DNA of 64,000 nucleotides from Bacillus sp. sid0103 (GTDB lineage: Bacteria; Bacillota; Bacilli; Bacillales_B; DSM-18226): contig NZ_JAHUWN010000004.1 of assembly GCF_019219025.1 (NCBI RefSeq), forward strand, positions 217,515-281,514. Direction: 5' to 3'. The position numbers and the translations under genes were made by a program. Below, one piece after another: positions 52,806-63,792 of the stretch. Position 1 is the stretch's first letter; the number at the start of each line of letters is the position of its first letter. A model generated the notes under the pieces. The model was not told the origin of the DNA and ran no database searches. It saw only the letters and a program-made list of their open reading frames with translations.

Positions 52806-54269
52806 TTACCTATTACTAACTTCATATGCTGTTCTAACTCCTGCTTCAATCGCGCCTTGAATCCAACCTGGTGTAGTAGATGAATGTGATCCTGCGAAAT
52901 GAATTCTCCCTTCTGGTGTACTAATATATTGACCTAATTCTTTTATTTGGTCGGGTTTAAACATGACAAATGCTCCTCCATAATAAGGAAATTTAGACCA
53001 ATTATGTGAATATCCTATTAAAAACTCCGTAAACACTTGATTTCCAAATATATACGAAAGATTATTTAAAGCAATTTTTATACGTTCTTGTTGTGTCATA
53101 TTATCCCAAATACTAGAATCGTCTTCCCATGTGTAGCTAGCTAACATAATCCCTGTACTGTCCGATGCCTCTTGACCATGACTAGGAAAATATGCAAACT
53201 TGATTGGTAAATCGGTTGTTATTTTCCCACCATATAACCCATATTCTTCCCAAAATCTGGTTTTAAATTGAAGTCCTATTTTAGTTGAATTTGCATAATG
53301 TATCTTTCTAATAACTTTCCTCTTGTCATATGAAATAGACTCAAAGGGAAGTAAATCTACGAAATTCAATAAAGAAAAAGGAATTGTTGAAATAACAAAG
53401 TCGCTTGTAAGTTGATGCTCAGTATTAAGTATTTGATTTTCTGTATAAATTGTTACGTTTGATTCTTGTTGCATAATTTTTTTTACTCTTTGATTAGTAA
53501 TAATATCGTCTTTTAATTGTGGTAAAAATCCATTAATAAGATGATCAGTACCCCCTGAAATTTCATAAAGTTTTAGGTTCTTTGTAAGGAGTACTAAAAC
53601 TTCTCTTAATATTGCAGTAAATGCAAGTTCAGAAAACCCTTCTAATCCGACCATCGTTTCAATCATATCGATTGCTTCAGCTGATAAGGATACACCCACA
53701 GGGTTATATTTTAAAAAGTTAGCCATTGAAAAATGATCATACATATTAATAACTATATCCCAATTTTTTTCGGGATCTTGGTTTATAAAATCAATAACTG
53801 GACCAACTGCTAATAATAGTAACTCTGTTGCAGTCTTTCCTTTTTCACTTGGGTAGACTTTAAACCTTAATTGGTCTGGATTTGTTCCATAATTTTTTTC
53901 ATTTGTTAATATATTATTGATGTAAATCAGATCATTAGGGGTGCTATTAATAAATTCATTGACTTGTAAATTGAATTTTTTTATATATTCAAAAACTAAA
54001 TGGTGAAATGAAGGTATACGCATTGCCCCAAGATCTATATATTGATTATTAATAAAAGGTTCCCTTTTTGTGTAAATTCTTCCGCCAATTCTGTTATTTG
54101 CTTCAATAATGGTAACCCGATGTCCAGCTTCTTTTAAGAGTGAAGCAGCAACTAAACCAGATATCCCTGCACCTATAATGGTTACATCCTTTGGTGAATT
54201 CGTTTTTTGTAACCCATTTTGAATTATGTAAATCATTTGCTCCATTGAAAGCAGTAATTTTTGTATCAA
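52806..54269 (-). CDS. Flavin monoamine oxidase / L-amino acid oxidase family protein
   Basis: This ~487-aa flavoenzyme has the FAD loop [20 protein letters not shown] (~30-49), [12 protein letters not shown] and GAMRIPS, and closes with [28 protein letters not shown] (FAD end motif, quoted here as [10 protein letters not shown] and [10 protein letters not shown]). That is the arrangement of bacterial L-amino acid oxidases and monoamine oxidases; it would release ammonia and peroxide. TTG at 54269 is preferred: AGAGGTGAT lies just upstream, while the GTG at 54278 is inside that site. Lone gene in AT-rich surroundings. Confidence 0.85.
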   Translation of the reverse strand: MIQKLLLSMEQMIYIIQNGLQKTNSPKDVTIIGAGISGLVAASLLKEAGHRVTIIEANNRIGGRIYTKREPFINNQYIDLGAMRIPSFHHLVFEYIKKFNLQVNEFINSTPNDLIYINNILTNEKNYGTNPDQLRFKVYPSEKGKTATELLLLAVGPVIDFINQDPEKNWDIVINMYDHFSMANFLKYNPVGVSLSAEAIDMIETMVGLEGFSELAFTAILREVLVLLTKNLKLYEISGGTDHLINGFLPQLKDDIITNQRVKKIMQQESNVTIYTENQILNTEHQLTSDFVISTIPFSLLNFVDLLPFESISYDKRKVIRKIHYANSTKIGLQFKTRFWEEYGLYGGKITTDLPIKFAYFPSHGQEASDSTGIMLASYTWEDDSSIWDNMTQQERIKIALNNLSYIFGNQVFTEFLIGYSHNWSKFPYYGGAFVMFKPDQIKELGQYISTPEGRIHFAGSHSSTTPGWIQGAIEAGVRTAYEVSNR

Positions 54270-54482
54270 AGATATCACCTCTACTTCCCAAAAAATAACT
54301 ACAATAAAATGTTATTCGATAGAAAATCGAAGTAGAATATTAACTAGAATTAAATTCATTAATCATACTAAATGATGGACGTTTAACCGATCCCTTCTTT
54401 TACTAACCTGCCACGTTTGTGAAATAACTCAAAGGAAAGTACCTCCTTTATGTCGAATACAATAGGTAAAGGGGATGACCCA

Positions 54483-54695
54483 ATGAATAAAGTTGAATTA
54501 TTAAAAAAACTACACAATGCCAGTCGAGGTAATTTGTTTTCAACAGAGATTCCTAAAGCTACAAATGAAGATGTAAAAAAGATTGAAGAATTGGTTGGAG
54601 AATTAGTAAGTGAAGGAAAAATCAAGTTAAGAGAATGTGTACTACGAGAATACTCAGTTTATTTACACGGAATAATTAAGTATGCATCCGAATAA
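54483..54695 (+). CDS. Hypothetical protein, 70 aa
   Basis: This is a small helical, charged protein (MNKVELLKKLHNASRGNLFS ... LRECVLREYSVYLHGIIKYA). AAAGGGG lies 8-9 bases before the ATG at 54483, and a strong terminator overlaps the last codons, so it is probably a real gene. Family not recognised. Confidence 0.6.
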   Translation: MNKVELLKKLHNASRGNLFSTEIPKATNEDVKKIEELVGELVSEGKIKLRECVLREYSVYLHGIIKYASE

Positions 54696-54702
54696 TCGGG
54701 TG
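54683..54702 (+). terminator. Terminator of the 70-aa gene
   Basis: GCATCCGA-ATAA-TCGGGTGC followed by TTTTTTATT; the 5' arm lies in the last codons of the gene. Confidence 0.85.
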
Positions 54703-54898
54703 CTTTTTTATTGGGGTGAAACACAAGCTGTCTTCAAGGTATTTAATTTTTCAACCCTGCTGTCGCAACATCCTTACTTTACCCCTTGGTTCAATAAAAC
54801 CCTAAGATTAATTAGGTCATTTTTGAGTCACCTTTACCACACCGATAGCTAAAATTTCCCAAGATATCTTAAACTAACTCGACCTTTATTTCTTTACA

Positions 54899-54955
54899 TT
54901 CAACTAACCTGCATCTCTAGTTCAATAAGAAAAAGCCGCCAAGTATGGCAGCTGA
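54899..54955. repeat. Dispersed repeat: left half plus hairpin
   Basis: ATTCAACTAACCTGCATC and TCTAGTTCAATAAG, then AAAAAGCCGCCAAGTATGGC. On the minus strand GCTGCCATACTTGGCGGC is followed by TTTTTCTT and would end the gene at 54996. Nothing else is seen in 54703-54995. Confidence 0.75.
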
Positions 54956-54995
54956 CTATCTGTTCTTTTATATTAAAGCATCTTCGTACTCAGAA

Positions 54996-55277
54996 TTAAT
55001 GATTATTTTTCATTCCTATAATCAGAGTTTCAATCTGTTCTTGTGAAAGTTGCTCCCGTTCAATCTCCACATCTTTGCCTCCGCCAATCCAAACTAGATC
55101 ATCATGATTTGATAAAGGTTTTCTTCCTCTTGGTACAGATTCTGTGTATTTTTCCCACACATCATTAATCTTAGCGAGTGATACATCACCTCTTTTCATC
55201 GTCAAACCACCTATACTTTTCGGCATCATCAAACCACTTATAAATTGTTTTTTTGAGAAATAAAAATCTTCTTCCAT
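54996..55277 (-). CDS. Hypothetical protein, 93 aa
   Basis: The N-terminus FYFSKKQFISGLMMPKSIGG is followed by a charged domain (VWEKYTESVPRGRKPLSNHD, DLVWIGGGKDVEIEREQLS). AAGGAG lies upstream of the ATG. I do not recognise the family. It is a lone gene between repeat copies. Confidence 0.55.
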   Translation of the reverse strand: MEEDFYFSKKQFISGLMMPKSIGGLTMKRGDVSLAKINDVWEKYTESVPRGRKPLSNHDDLVWIGGGKDVEIEREQLSQEQIETLIIGMKNNH

Positions 55278-55351
55278 TTATTCATCTCCTTAATAGTTAA
55301 TAGTATATGTAAATTACGTCATTTAATCATTTATGAATTTACATCGTTCTT

Positions 55352-55433
55352 GTTTAACTAACCTGCTTCGTTAGCTCCATATCAAAAAAGGATCGCAGCA
55401 GCAATCCCGTTCTTCAACTCTTGCACCCGTTAG
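55352..55433. repeat. Dispersed repeat, both halves with hairpin
   Basis: Left half TGTTTAACTAACCTGCTTCG, then AAAAAAGGATCGCAGCAG, CAATCCC, and right half TCTTCAACTCTTGCACCCG followed by TTAG. A full-length copy, ending at the G+C-rich block. Confidence 0.85.
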
Positions 55434-55690
55434 CCATCCATGCAGTGCAAAAACGGCACTGCACCACAGAGAATGAAAATGGTCCGGCAGACTATACTGT
55501 TTTTATGCTGGCGAAGAAGGTCTTTGAACTATGGTGCCTTAGAGCCCATCCGTTAGTCTGACTCCGACGACCACGGTGCACCACCGACTGTCGCGCCCAT
55601 TAAGGGTAGCACTCATGGGAGATTAATCCTTTTTCTGGTTGTTGCGCCGGCTAAACCTAATTTATTCTATGTTGAGAGGTTCCGACTCGT
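55434..55690. other. G+C-rich foreign-looking block
   Basis: About 250 bases of clearly higher G+C sit in AT-rich DNA, bounded on the left by a repeat copy. The left third contains an HsdR-like fragment; the rest (55546-55690, e.g. CCGACGACCACGG and CGACTGTCGCGCCC) has no open frame I can assign. It may be a remnant of a transferred element. Confidence 0.5.
55443..55545 (+). pseudogene. Possible type I restriction HsdR fragment
   Basis: The plus-strand reading TTENENGPADYTVFMLAKKV recalls the ENGPADYxLFVxGK block before the nuclease motif of type I HsdR subunits. No start, no further motif and a short length make this tentative. Confidence 0.3.
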
Positions 55691-55724
55691 ATTCAATAAA
55701 CAATTTCAATTTAAACAGATCACT

Positions 55725-55743
55725 AAAGGCTTAGCCTTTTTTT
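55725..55743 (+). terminator. Small terminator-like hairpin
   Basis: AAAGGC-TTA-GCCTTT followed by TTTT on the plus strand; no gene upstream is assigned. Confidence 0.5.
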
Positions 55744-55906
55744 AAAAACTGGTTTTGCTGGGTCTATTTTTGTATACCTTTTTTCAGTTTTTATTTTCAT
55801 GGGAGTTCAACCTGCAACTGCTCAACTGTTATCATCTAAAAGGTAAAAGTCCGAAGAACTGCATATCTATTTCTGAACTAGTAAAAAATACGTAAGAGGT
55901 GAGAAA

Positions 55907-56911
55907 ATGGAAAATGATAATTTAAAACTTACATCTTCCGAAATAGGAACACTATGGGGGGAGTATGTAAACGGAACAATGACCAATATAGTAAATAGGT
56001 ATATGTTTTCTATTTTGGAAGACGAATCAATAAAAAAGGTTTTTGAAATAGCCCTTGCGACATGGGAAAAGCAAAAGAAGCAGCTTGTTTCCTTCATTGA
56101 GAAAGAGGGATTTCCAGTTCCCATTGGATTTACTGAGTCCGACCTTAATAAAAGTGCAAAGAGATTGTTTTCTGATACATTCTGTTTGAATTATTTGTAT
56201 ATTATGAGTATACATGGTTTGTTGGGTCATACAACTGCTCTAGGTGTTTCTGTCAGAAAGGACTTACGTGAATTTTACAATTCATGTGATAATGATGCAA
56301 AAAATATGTATGATTTAACCATTGAGTTATTGCTTAAAAAAGGAAAATTCCAAAGAGACCCCTATTTCTATCCTAACGAGAGCCCTGAATTTATTTCTAC
56401 CAAAGATTTTAGTGATGGATTCTTCGGAAAAGGGAGAGTTTTATCTGCTACAGAAATGATCAGTATTTCTCTTAACATAAAAAAGAGCATAATGGCTAAA
56501 GCTCTTTCTATCGGATTCAGTCAAGTCGCTGAATCGAAAGAGGTAAGAAAGTTTTTAGAGGATTCTGAAAAAACGGCTGATGAACAGATACAAACCTTCT
56601 CAAAAATTATGCACAAGGATAATTTACCAGTTCCAATGTCGTGGGAATCAGAAGTTACAATGTCAAAAGACTCTCCTTTTTCGGATAAATTAATGTTGTA
56701 TCATATTGGTTTCTTGGCTCAAGCTGCACAAGTATATCACGGGACAGGACTAGCATCAGCCATGCGAACAGACCTAGCTGTAGCATATGAAACAGCCGTT
56801 CTTAAAAATCTTTCAGTAACCAAAAACTGGTTTGATATTATGGTGAAATACAAGTGGTTAGAACAACCTCCACTCGCTCCTATTAGAAAAGAAATCGCAA
56901 AAGAAAAATAA
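55907..56911 (+). CDS. DUF3231 family protein
   Basis: This is a 334-aa all-helical protein made of two similar halves of about 165 residues. The first has KLTSSEIGTLWGEYVNGTMT and LIYIMSIHGLLGHTTALGVS-type blocks (YIMSIHGLLGHTTALGVSVR); the second has SATEMISISLNIKKSIMAKA and IGFLAQAAQVYHGTGLASAM. DUF3231 proteins are common in Bacillaceae, four-helix-bundle-like, function unknown. AGAGGTGAGAAA precedes the ATG and a terminator follows 10 bases after the stop. Confidence 0.85.
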   Translation: MENDNLKLTSSEIGTLWGEYVNGTMTNIVNRYMFSILEDESIKKVFEIALATWEKQKKQLVSFIEKEGFPVPIGFTESDLNKSAKRLFSDTFCLNYLYIMSIHGLLGHTTALGVSVRKDLREFYNSCDNDAKNMYDLTIELLLKKGKFQRDPYFYPNESPEFISTKDFSDGFFGKGRVLSATEMISISLNIKKSIMAKALSIGFSQVAESKEVRKFLEDSEKTADEQIQTFSKIMHKDNLPVPMSWESEVTMSKDSPFSDKLMLYHIGFLAQAAQVYHGTGLASAMRTDLAVAYETAVLKNLSVTKNWFDIMVKYKWLEQPPLAPIRKEIAKEK

Positions 56912-56920
56912 TAACTATTA

Positions 56921-56944
56921 TGTCCTTCCTCATACGGATGGGCA
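56921..56944 (+). terminator. Terminator of the DUF3231 gene
   Basis: TGTCCTTCC-TCATAC-GGATGGGCA followed by TTTTTAAT; one mismatch in the stem. Confidence 0.75.
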
Positions 56945-56969
56945 TTTTTAATTTCTAAGAAAAATCTTA

Positions 56970-57000
56970 TTGAACTAACTGCCCCGTCAGTTGAACAAGC
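56970..57000. repeat. Dispersed repeat, palindrome half
   Basis: TTGAACTAACTGCCCCG then TCAGTTGAACAAGC. Confidence 0.7.
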
Positions 57001-57198
57001 ACCATTTCAAGTATTGCACATTATCCTCTAAAGACGACATGCTGATGTCCTATTTTATTGTCCTTATTAATGAGGACATTAACTTAAAATTGTAAAAGAA
57101 AAATTTAATATTAAATTCAACCTAAAAACAATAAAGACACACTCATTTAAATTCTTAAAGTAATAAAATATAAAAAACAGACGAAAGTTGGGAACAAA

Positions 57199-57429
57199 AT
57201 GTACCAAATTAATACTGGTATCAATGGAGTGGGCTATTATGGTTTTACTCCTTTAACTTGGGGAGCTTGGGCACAGCCAATTCATAGTATATACCCTCAC
57301 CAATATTATTCATTTGGTGGTAGTCAATTTAACATAAGTCCAGTTTCAACAACTCCACATATGTCTGGTCACCTATCTTCAGGTCCGGCTGTTCCATTTC
57401 GAAATATTCCTTATTTTTTCAAAATTTAA
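57199..57429 (+). CDS. Small Gly/Tyr/His-rich protein, 76 aa
   Basis: The composition is unusual: many Gly, Tyr, Ser, Pro and His, almost no charged residues (GINGVGYYGFTPLTWGAWAQ, IYPHQYYSFGGSQF). This resembles small spore coat or surface proteins of Bacillaceae, but no family is recognised. GGGAAC lies before the ATG, a weak ribosome site. A terminator follows 60 bases after the stop. Confidence 0.55.
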   Translation: MYQINTGINGVGYYGFTPLTWGAWAQPIHSIYPHQYYSFGGSQFNISPVSTTPHMSGHLSSGPAVPFRNIPYFFKI

Positions 57430-57490
57430 ACTCTTACTAATCTTTATATAAGATTAATCAACACTAAAATGGTAAAAACCTCACTTATAG

Positions 57491-57511
57491 GAAGCGTTCA
57501 TAGGACGCTTC
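57491..57511 (+). terminator. Terminator of the 76-aa gene
   Basis: GAAGCGT-N7-ACGCTTC followed by TTTTTC. Confidence 0.8.
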
Positions 57512-57605
57512 TTTTTCATCTTTTTTACATAAAATCTATTCACTCCACAACCACCTCTTATCGTCGTCTTTTATCTCAAATGCGACATTAATAATCAAAT
57601 TACTT

Positions 57606-57694
57606 CTTCAACTAAACTGCATACGTTAGTGCAATAAAAAGGGGATCGCCGCAGCTATCCCAATCTTTAACTCTTGCACCCGTTAGTGAAACAA
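57606..57694. repeat. Dispersed repeat, both halves with hairpin
   Basis: TTCTTCAACTAAACTGCATA and CGTTAGTGCAATAAAAAG, hairpin GGGATCGCCGCAGCTATCCC, then CTTTAACTCTTGCACCCG and TTAGTGAAAC. Lies just after the stop of the squalene/phytoene synthase-like gene, so it would end that gene on the minus strand. Confidence 0.85.
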
Positions 57695-57721
57695 CAAGGT
57701 ATCAATATTAATTTTGCAATT

Positions 57722-58543
57722 TTATTTTCTATAAACTACTCGACTTACTATTTCAGTGACGTCAGTTCTACTCATTTTTTTCTTCCCCTCTGTTAAAGCA
57801 TCAAGAGTACCATGAGCGAGAGCTAACGGGATTTTACAAAAATTAAGGATCGGACCGGGTTTAATATCCTTCAAATAAACGTCAGCCAATGCTAGGTTAC
57901 GTCGAGCGTACATAAACATATCTTCTAACTCCCAACCATCGGGAAAAAAATCCACACCACGTTCTAAATCCTCAGCACGATTGCGAAGAATGTTGACTGA
58001 TTGCAAGCCACGCCCAAAGGCTATAGCTAGATCCTTGTCCGTTTCAACGGAATCGTACCACTTCCAAATATCTGTGAGCATGACTCCTACCAAACCTGCA
58101 ACGTAGAATGTGTATTCATTTAAACCTTCTTCATTCTGAATCTGCCACTCTTTTAAAGACCAGTCAGCCATTCCCTTCGCCATAGTAGATATGGCATTCA
58201 AAATGTTCTCTACAATTGTGGGTGGACAAAGCTTTATCCAATCGCCAAATCGTAAGGTAACCTCCGGTAGGAGGGAGTTGTATGGGTGTAATAAAGCCAT
58301 TAACTCTTTATTATTGAAGGGCTTTTTCAAGAGCAGGCTGATCGAACTTAAAAGATTATGTTTTGATTCCAATCGGAGTTGGGGGTGATCTTCAATCTCG
58401 TCAATAGCTCTCATGCATAAGTAGGCGGATGTAACAGCTTCTTGTAATCCTGACGGTAGATGACTAATAGGAATAAAGAAGGTCCGGCTTGTCGCCATTA
58501 ACATGTTTCTCGCACTTCTATGTAAATTAATTGCTTCACTCAA
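57722..58543 (-). CDS. Squalene/phytoene synthase-family protein (YisP-like)
   Basis: This is a 273-aa protein: TSRTFFIPISHLPSGLQEAV, first acidic motif CMRAIDEIEDHPQ (~43-55), and second motif SVNILRNRAEDLERGVDFFP (~182-201). The family joins two prenyl diphosphates head to head; the B. subtilis relative YisP instead is a farnesyl diphosphate phosphatase. Here the second motif reads NRAED where active synthases have DxxED, so function may also be changed. The start is TTG with GGAG 10 bases upstream. Lone gene. Confidence 0.82.
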   Translation of the reverse strand: MSEAINLHRSARNMLMATSRTFFIPISHLPSGLQEAVTSAYLCMRAIDEIEDHPQLRLESKHNLLSSISLLLKKPFNNKELMALLHPYNSLLPEVTLRFGDWIKLCPPTIVENILNAISTMAKGMADWSLKEWQIQNEEGLNEYTFYVAGLVGVMLTDIWKWYDSVETDKDLAIAFGRGLQSVNILRNRAEDLERGVDFFPDGWELEDMFMYARRNLALADVYLKDIKPGPILNFCKIPLALAHGTLDALTEGKKKMSRTDVTEIVSRVVYRK

Positions 58544-59021
58544 CTGGCATTGTCTCCTTTTTTGAATATGCTAAATTTCTTTAATTTTAAATTTTATTAT
58601 CCCCACTATATAAAAAATTTAATAATAAAGATCTAACACAAAATTTAAGCCCTTGTAACTCAATAAACCTGCCCTTTAACTGATTAGACACTAAGAAAAA
58701 TGAACTGCTGAAACAGTGCATCGTTGTTCAATTCTTGCGCCAGATTGTGGAAGATCCTTGCAAAGCCTTATTGAACAAAACCAGCTAATGGGATGTCAAT
58801 AAATCTTATATTCTTCTATTTCTCCTGCAAGGGGTTCAGATTTAATTATTAGCACCGCTCCAGTAGTTACCAGAGCGGTGTCTTACAATCTTTCCATTGG
58901 GCAAAAAGTTGAAGTCAACTTTATCGGTGGTGCATACTTACAAATTGATAGTTACCGATCCAACTCCACTCAATACATCCATATGACCGACTTTCCAAAT
59001 GTGAAGATGAGTATTCAGCAA
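58544..59021. other. Intergenic gap with repeat and hairpin
   Basis: There is no supported gene. It holds one full repeat copy (listed) and a hairpin CACCGCTC-N13-GAGCGGTG at 58852-58880 that has no T-run on either side. A plus-strand frame beginning in that hairpin runs into rph and is rejected. Confidence 0.5.
58657..58752. repeat. Dispersed repeat, both halves with variant hairpin
   Basis: AACTCAATAAACCTGCCC and TTTAACTGATTAGACA, hairpin GAACTGCTGAAACAGTGC with AAAAAT upstream, then GTTCAATTCTTGCGCCAG and ATTGTGG. The hairpin sequence differs fully from that of other copies. Confidence 0.7.
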
Positions 59022-61649
<2,628 letters not shown>

Positions 61650-61766
61650 CTAACCATTAATGTTCTATTGATTTTAGCAGTAGTAAATGAGAATAAAAAG
61701 TCTATATTAACCATTTTTTAAATGTTATAATTAAATTAGGAAGAATTCAAAAAAAATAGCTAGACC

Positions 61767-61945
61767 TTACCATAAAGTAAGCTGATGCCCCGGTTCATCC
61801 CCTCGAAAGCAGCTCATATACCTTTTAACCAAACCTAACCATTCATTAAAATTACTACCAATAAGCGAATATCCAAAATGATCACGATTTTATCCCAAAC
61901 TTTTGTAAAAGGGGTTAACACAATTAAATCCTTTAAATTAACCAT
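61767..61945 (-). pseudogene. Remnant of an SMI1/KNR4 (SUKH)-like protein
   Basis: An ATG at 61945 with TGGAGG 9 bases upstream starts a frame that stops after 36 codons. The +1 frame continues with DHFGYSLIGSNFNEWLGLVK then RYMSCFRGDEPGH to a stop at 61767, recalling the end of SUKH immunity-type proteins (GYSL...NFxEWL). It is broken and short. The remaining 61638-62202 holds nothing else besides the next repeat. Confidence 0.4.
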
Positions 61946-61964
61946 ACAAAAAGACCTCCAACCA

Positions 61965-62030
61965 TCTACTGAATAAATAAAGTCACACCGTAGCAATCCC
62001 CATTCTTCCACTCTTGCACCCGTTAATTGA
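61965..62030. repeat. Dispersed repeat: hairpin plus right half
   Basis: AGTCACACCGTAGCAATCCCC, listed as AGTCACACCGTAGC and AATCCCC, then CTTCCACTCTTGCACCCG and TTAATTGATGAAGG. Confidence 0.7.
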
Positions 62031-62202
62031 TGAAGGTGGATTGTTAGGTTTTAGGGTGAAGTCGATTATCAAACATTCCGTATTTTACTATAACAAATCA
62101 TAATGTTTTTAATTTTTTACACAACTTTAACATTAATAATCATACGATTAATGGTATAATTATTGAAAAGGCTTACAATCGTTGGAGTTTGAGGTGAAAA
62201 AA

Positions 62203-62454
62203 ATGGATTTCTATGAAAAGTTACCTGAAGAGTTATTAATTCGTTTTTACTATGAAATTATTAATAATATTGAAAAAGGTATTCTTACGAAAAATATGTA
62301 TTATGAAATAGGTGTAATTATTTCTGTTGCTAATCGGAGAGGAATTTCCTTAGCCCACCCTTCTGATTTTAATGAAGTGATTAATCAGCAAGCCTTAAAT
62401 GATTTATTACAATCAAAACAAGTTGGTACAAGGTGTAATTCTCAGATTGCCTAG
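62203..62454 (+). CDS. Hypothetical protein, 83 aa
   Basis: This is a small helical protein (YEKLPEELLIRFYYEIINNI, MYYEIGVIISVANRRGISLA). ATG at 62203 has GAGGTG 6 bases upstream; the reading seven codons longer does not. A terminator follows at 62530. I have no family name for it. Lone gene. Confidence 0.7.
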   Translation: MDFYEKLPEELLIRFYYEIINNIEKGILTKNMYYEIGVIISVANRRGISLAHPSDFNEVINQQALNDLLQSKQVGTRCNSQIA

Positions 62455-62529
62455 CCCTTATTTGTTTAATGTTATAATTTAATTAATTTTATTTCCATAA
62501 ATAAAAACTGACTTTTAATTATAAAAATG

Positions 62530-62553
62530 GGTGCTGCCAGATAAGGTAACACC
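62530..62553 (+). terminator. Terminator of the 83-aa gene
   Basis: GGTGCTGCC-AGATAA-GGTAACACC followed by TTTTTTT; one internal mismatch. Confidence 0.8.
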
Positions 62554-62570
62554 TTTTTTTGCCCATCTTT

Positions 62571-62599
62571 TGTTAAAGCACTCCGTTATTTGAACAAGC
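62571..62599. repeat. Dispersed repeat, partial
   Basis: GTTAAAGCACTCCGTTATTTG followed by AACAAGC (quoted as TTAAAGCACTCCG and TTATTTGAACAAGC) resembles the palindromic half. Confidence 0.5.
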
Positions 62600-62610
62600 A
62601 AGGTCACCAT

Positions 62611-62955
62611 TTACCTCTCGTTTAATCGTTTTAACCACTGTATATAACAATCTTGAGGTAAAGTTACCTTTGATAAATCTAAATTCTGCAACTCTTCTAA
62701 TGGATAGGAATTAATCAAGAATAAATCCCACTGGCATTCTATGTCACGTGCGACAATATATGCATTTTCATCCATTGGGGATAGTTCATTTTCATCAAAG
62801 ATCATTGTAAAATTATCGCACCAGAGAGCAAATTCATAATGAGAGAAATCATTCTTATTAAGTAATATTTTGCTCAATAAGCCCAATAAACTTTCATATG
62901 AGTATTGTAAATCTATTAAGGTATTATTTAAGTTCCAAGAAGAAGTCACATTCAT
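62611..62955 (-). CDS. Hypothetical protein, about 114 aa
   Basis: This is an acidic soluble protein (NVTSSWNLNNTLIDLQYSYE, NKNDFSHYEFALWCDNFTMI, DENAYIVARDIECQWDLFLI). The start is uncertain: ATG at 62955 directly follows a GGGGG site, which suits the GTG two codons later (62949) better. Size and composition recall small immunity-type proteins, but no family is recognised. Confidence 0.55.
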   Translation of the reverse strand: MNVTSSWNLNNTLIDLQYSYESLLGLLSKILLNKNDFSHYEFALWCDNFTMIFDENELSPMDENAYIVARDIECQWDLFLINSYPLEELQNLDLSKVTLPQDCYIQWLKRLNER

Positions 62956-62971
62956 ACCCCCTTTTAAAGAA

Positions 62972-63010
62972 ACGCACTCCATTACTTTAAGTACATATTT
63001 TCACAAACTA
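62972..63010. repeat. Dispersed repeat, partial right half
   Basis: CGCACTCCATTACTTTAAGT then ACATATTTTCACAAACT; the TTTAAGTACA...TTTCACAA extension is the same as in the copies at 43.6 and 49.9 kb. Confidence 0.55.
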
Positions 63011-63026
63011 CCCGTTATTATGGTAT

Positions 63027-63116
63027 TTATCTGGTAAACCACCAAATTATAAACAATGAAACTGCTATTAATGTCCAAACCAATGCTTGTAAATTTTTCT
63101 TTTTCTTTTTGTTCAT
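63027..63116 (-). CDS. Small membrane peptide, 29 aa
   Basis: An ATG at 63116 with AGAGGG 7 bases upstream opens a 29-codon frame: a run of five lysines after MN, then one hydrophobic segment (ALVWTLIAVSLFIIWW) and a basic end. The layout is that of a single-pass small membrane protein, inside-positive at the N-terminus. It may be a stand-alone small protein. No toxin-like antisense RNA was identified. Confidence 0.5.
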   Translation of the reverse strand: MNKKKKKNLQALVWTLIAVSLFIIWWFTR

Positions 63117-63160
63117 TAAGAATCCCTCTAATCCAAAATATCTCTATGTTATGACATCTT

Positions 63161-63196
63161 ACTTCACTATCGCACATCGTTAGCTTAATAAGAGGG
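63161..63196. repeat. Dispersed repeat, partial
   Basis: ACTTCACTATCGCACATCG then TTAGCTTAATAAGAGG, a worn copy of the right half. Confidence 0.5.
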
Positions 63197-63231
63197 TAAA
63201 TAAATCCTATCTGTATCAGTATCGATAATTT

Positions 63232-63579
63232 TTAGTTCTTTACTGTTGGTTCTTTCCACAGTTTTAAAATTAATTTTAACACCCAATAAAAGAAGAAAAA
63301 GTTAAATATAAACCCGAAAGAGACAAAAGTTAAATCCCATCCACCCCGATAAACAAAACCTTCAGCAGGAAAACAAAGGTTAAACTCCCACAAATCTTTA
63401 TCAACTCGATTAACAATTGTAGGAATGAAAGTGAAAATAAAAGTTGAAATAAGACTTAAGATAGATAACCGTTTTTTATGTGGGTTTATTTTTCCATTGA
63501 GGCTTAATAATGCCAATATTATTAATGCGTTCAAACCAATCCTAAATAAAAAGGCTAGCACTTTTTCCATCTCATACAT
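63232..63579 (-). CDS. Hypothetical membrane protein, 115 aa
   Basis: Three hydrophobic segments are seen (~7-25, ~38-55, ~82-105), the last being very rich in Phe (FGFIFNFFFFYWVLKLILK). AAGGCG lies 6 bases before the ATG. Not recognised. Its neighbour at 63027-63116 is another small membrane protein on the same strand, 115 bases downstream. Confidence 0.55.
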   Translation of the reverse strand: MYEMEKVLAFLFRIGLNALIILALLSLNGKINPHKKRLSILSLISTFIFTFIPTIVNRVDKDLWEFNLCFPAEGFVYRGGWDLTFVSFGFIFNFFFFYWVLKLILKLWKEPTVKN

Positions 63580-63665
63580 TTAAAACGCCTTGTTTCAAAT
63601 ATGGTTATTTTCTCCATATTAGCTTATTTCTGTATTATTTAAAATAGTTTGTTTTAAATAATTTC

Positions 63666-63700
63666 TTATTCAACCTGCCCCGTTAGAATTCCTGTAGGCA
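63666..63700. repeat. Dispersed repeat, left half
   Basis: TTATTCAACCTGCCCCG then TTAGAATTCC, followed by GTAGGCAGCTAA; directly left of the IS110 copy at the window end. Confidence 0.6.
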
Positions 63701-63792
63701 GCTAATTTTCAACTTTGAAAAAAAATAGGTCCCTCAGTAAGATATGAGTATAGACACCACTCTAACTCAAAACCTTAAGGAGGAACCCTTAT

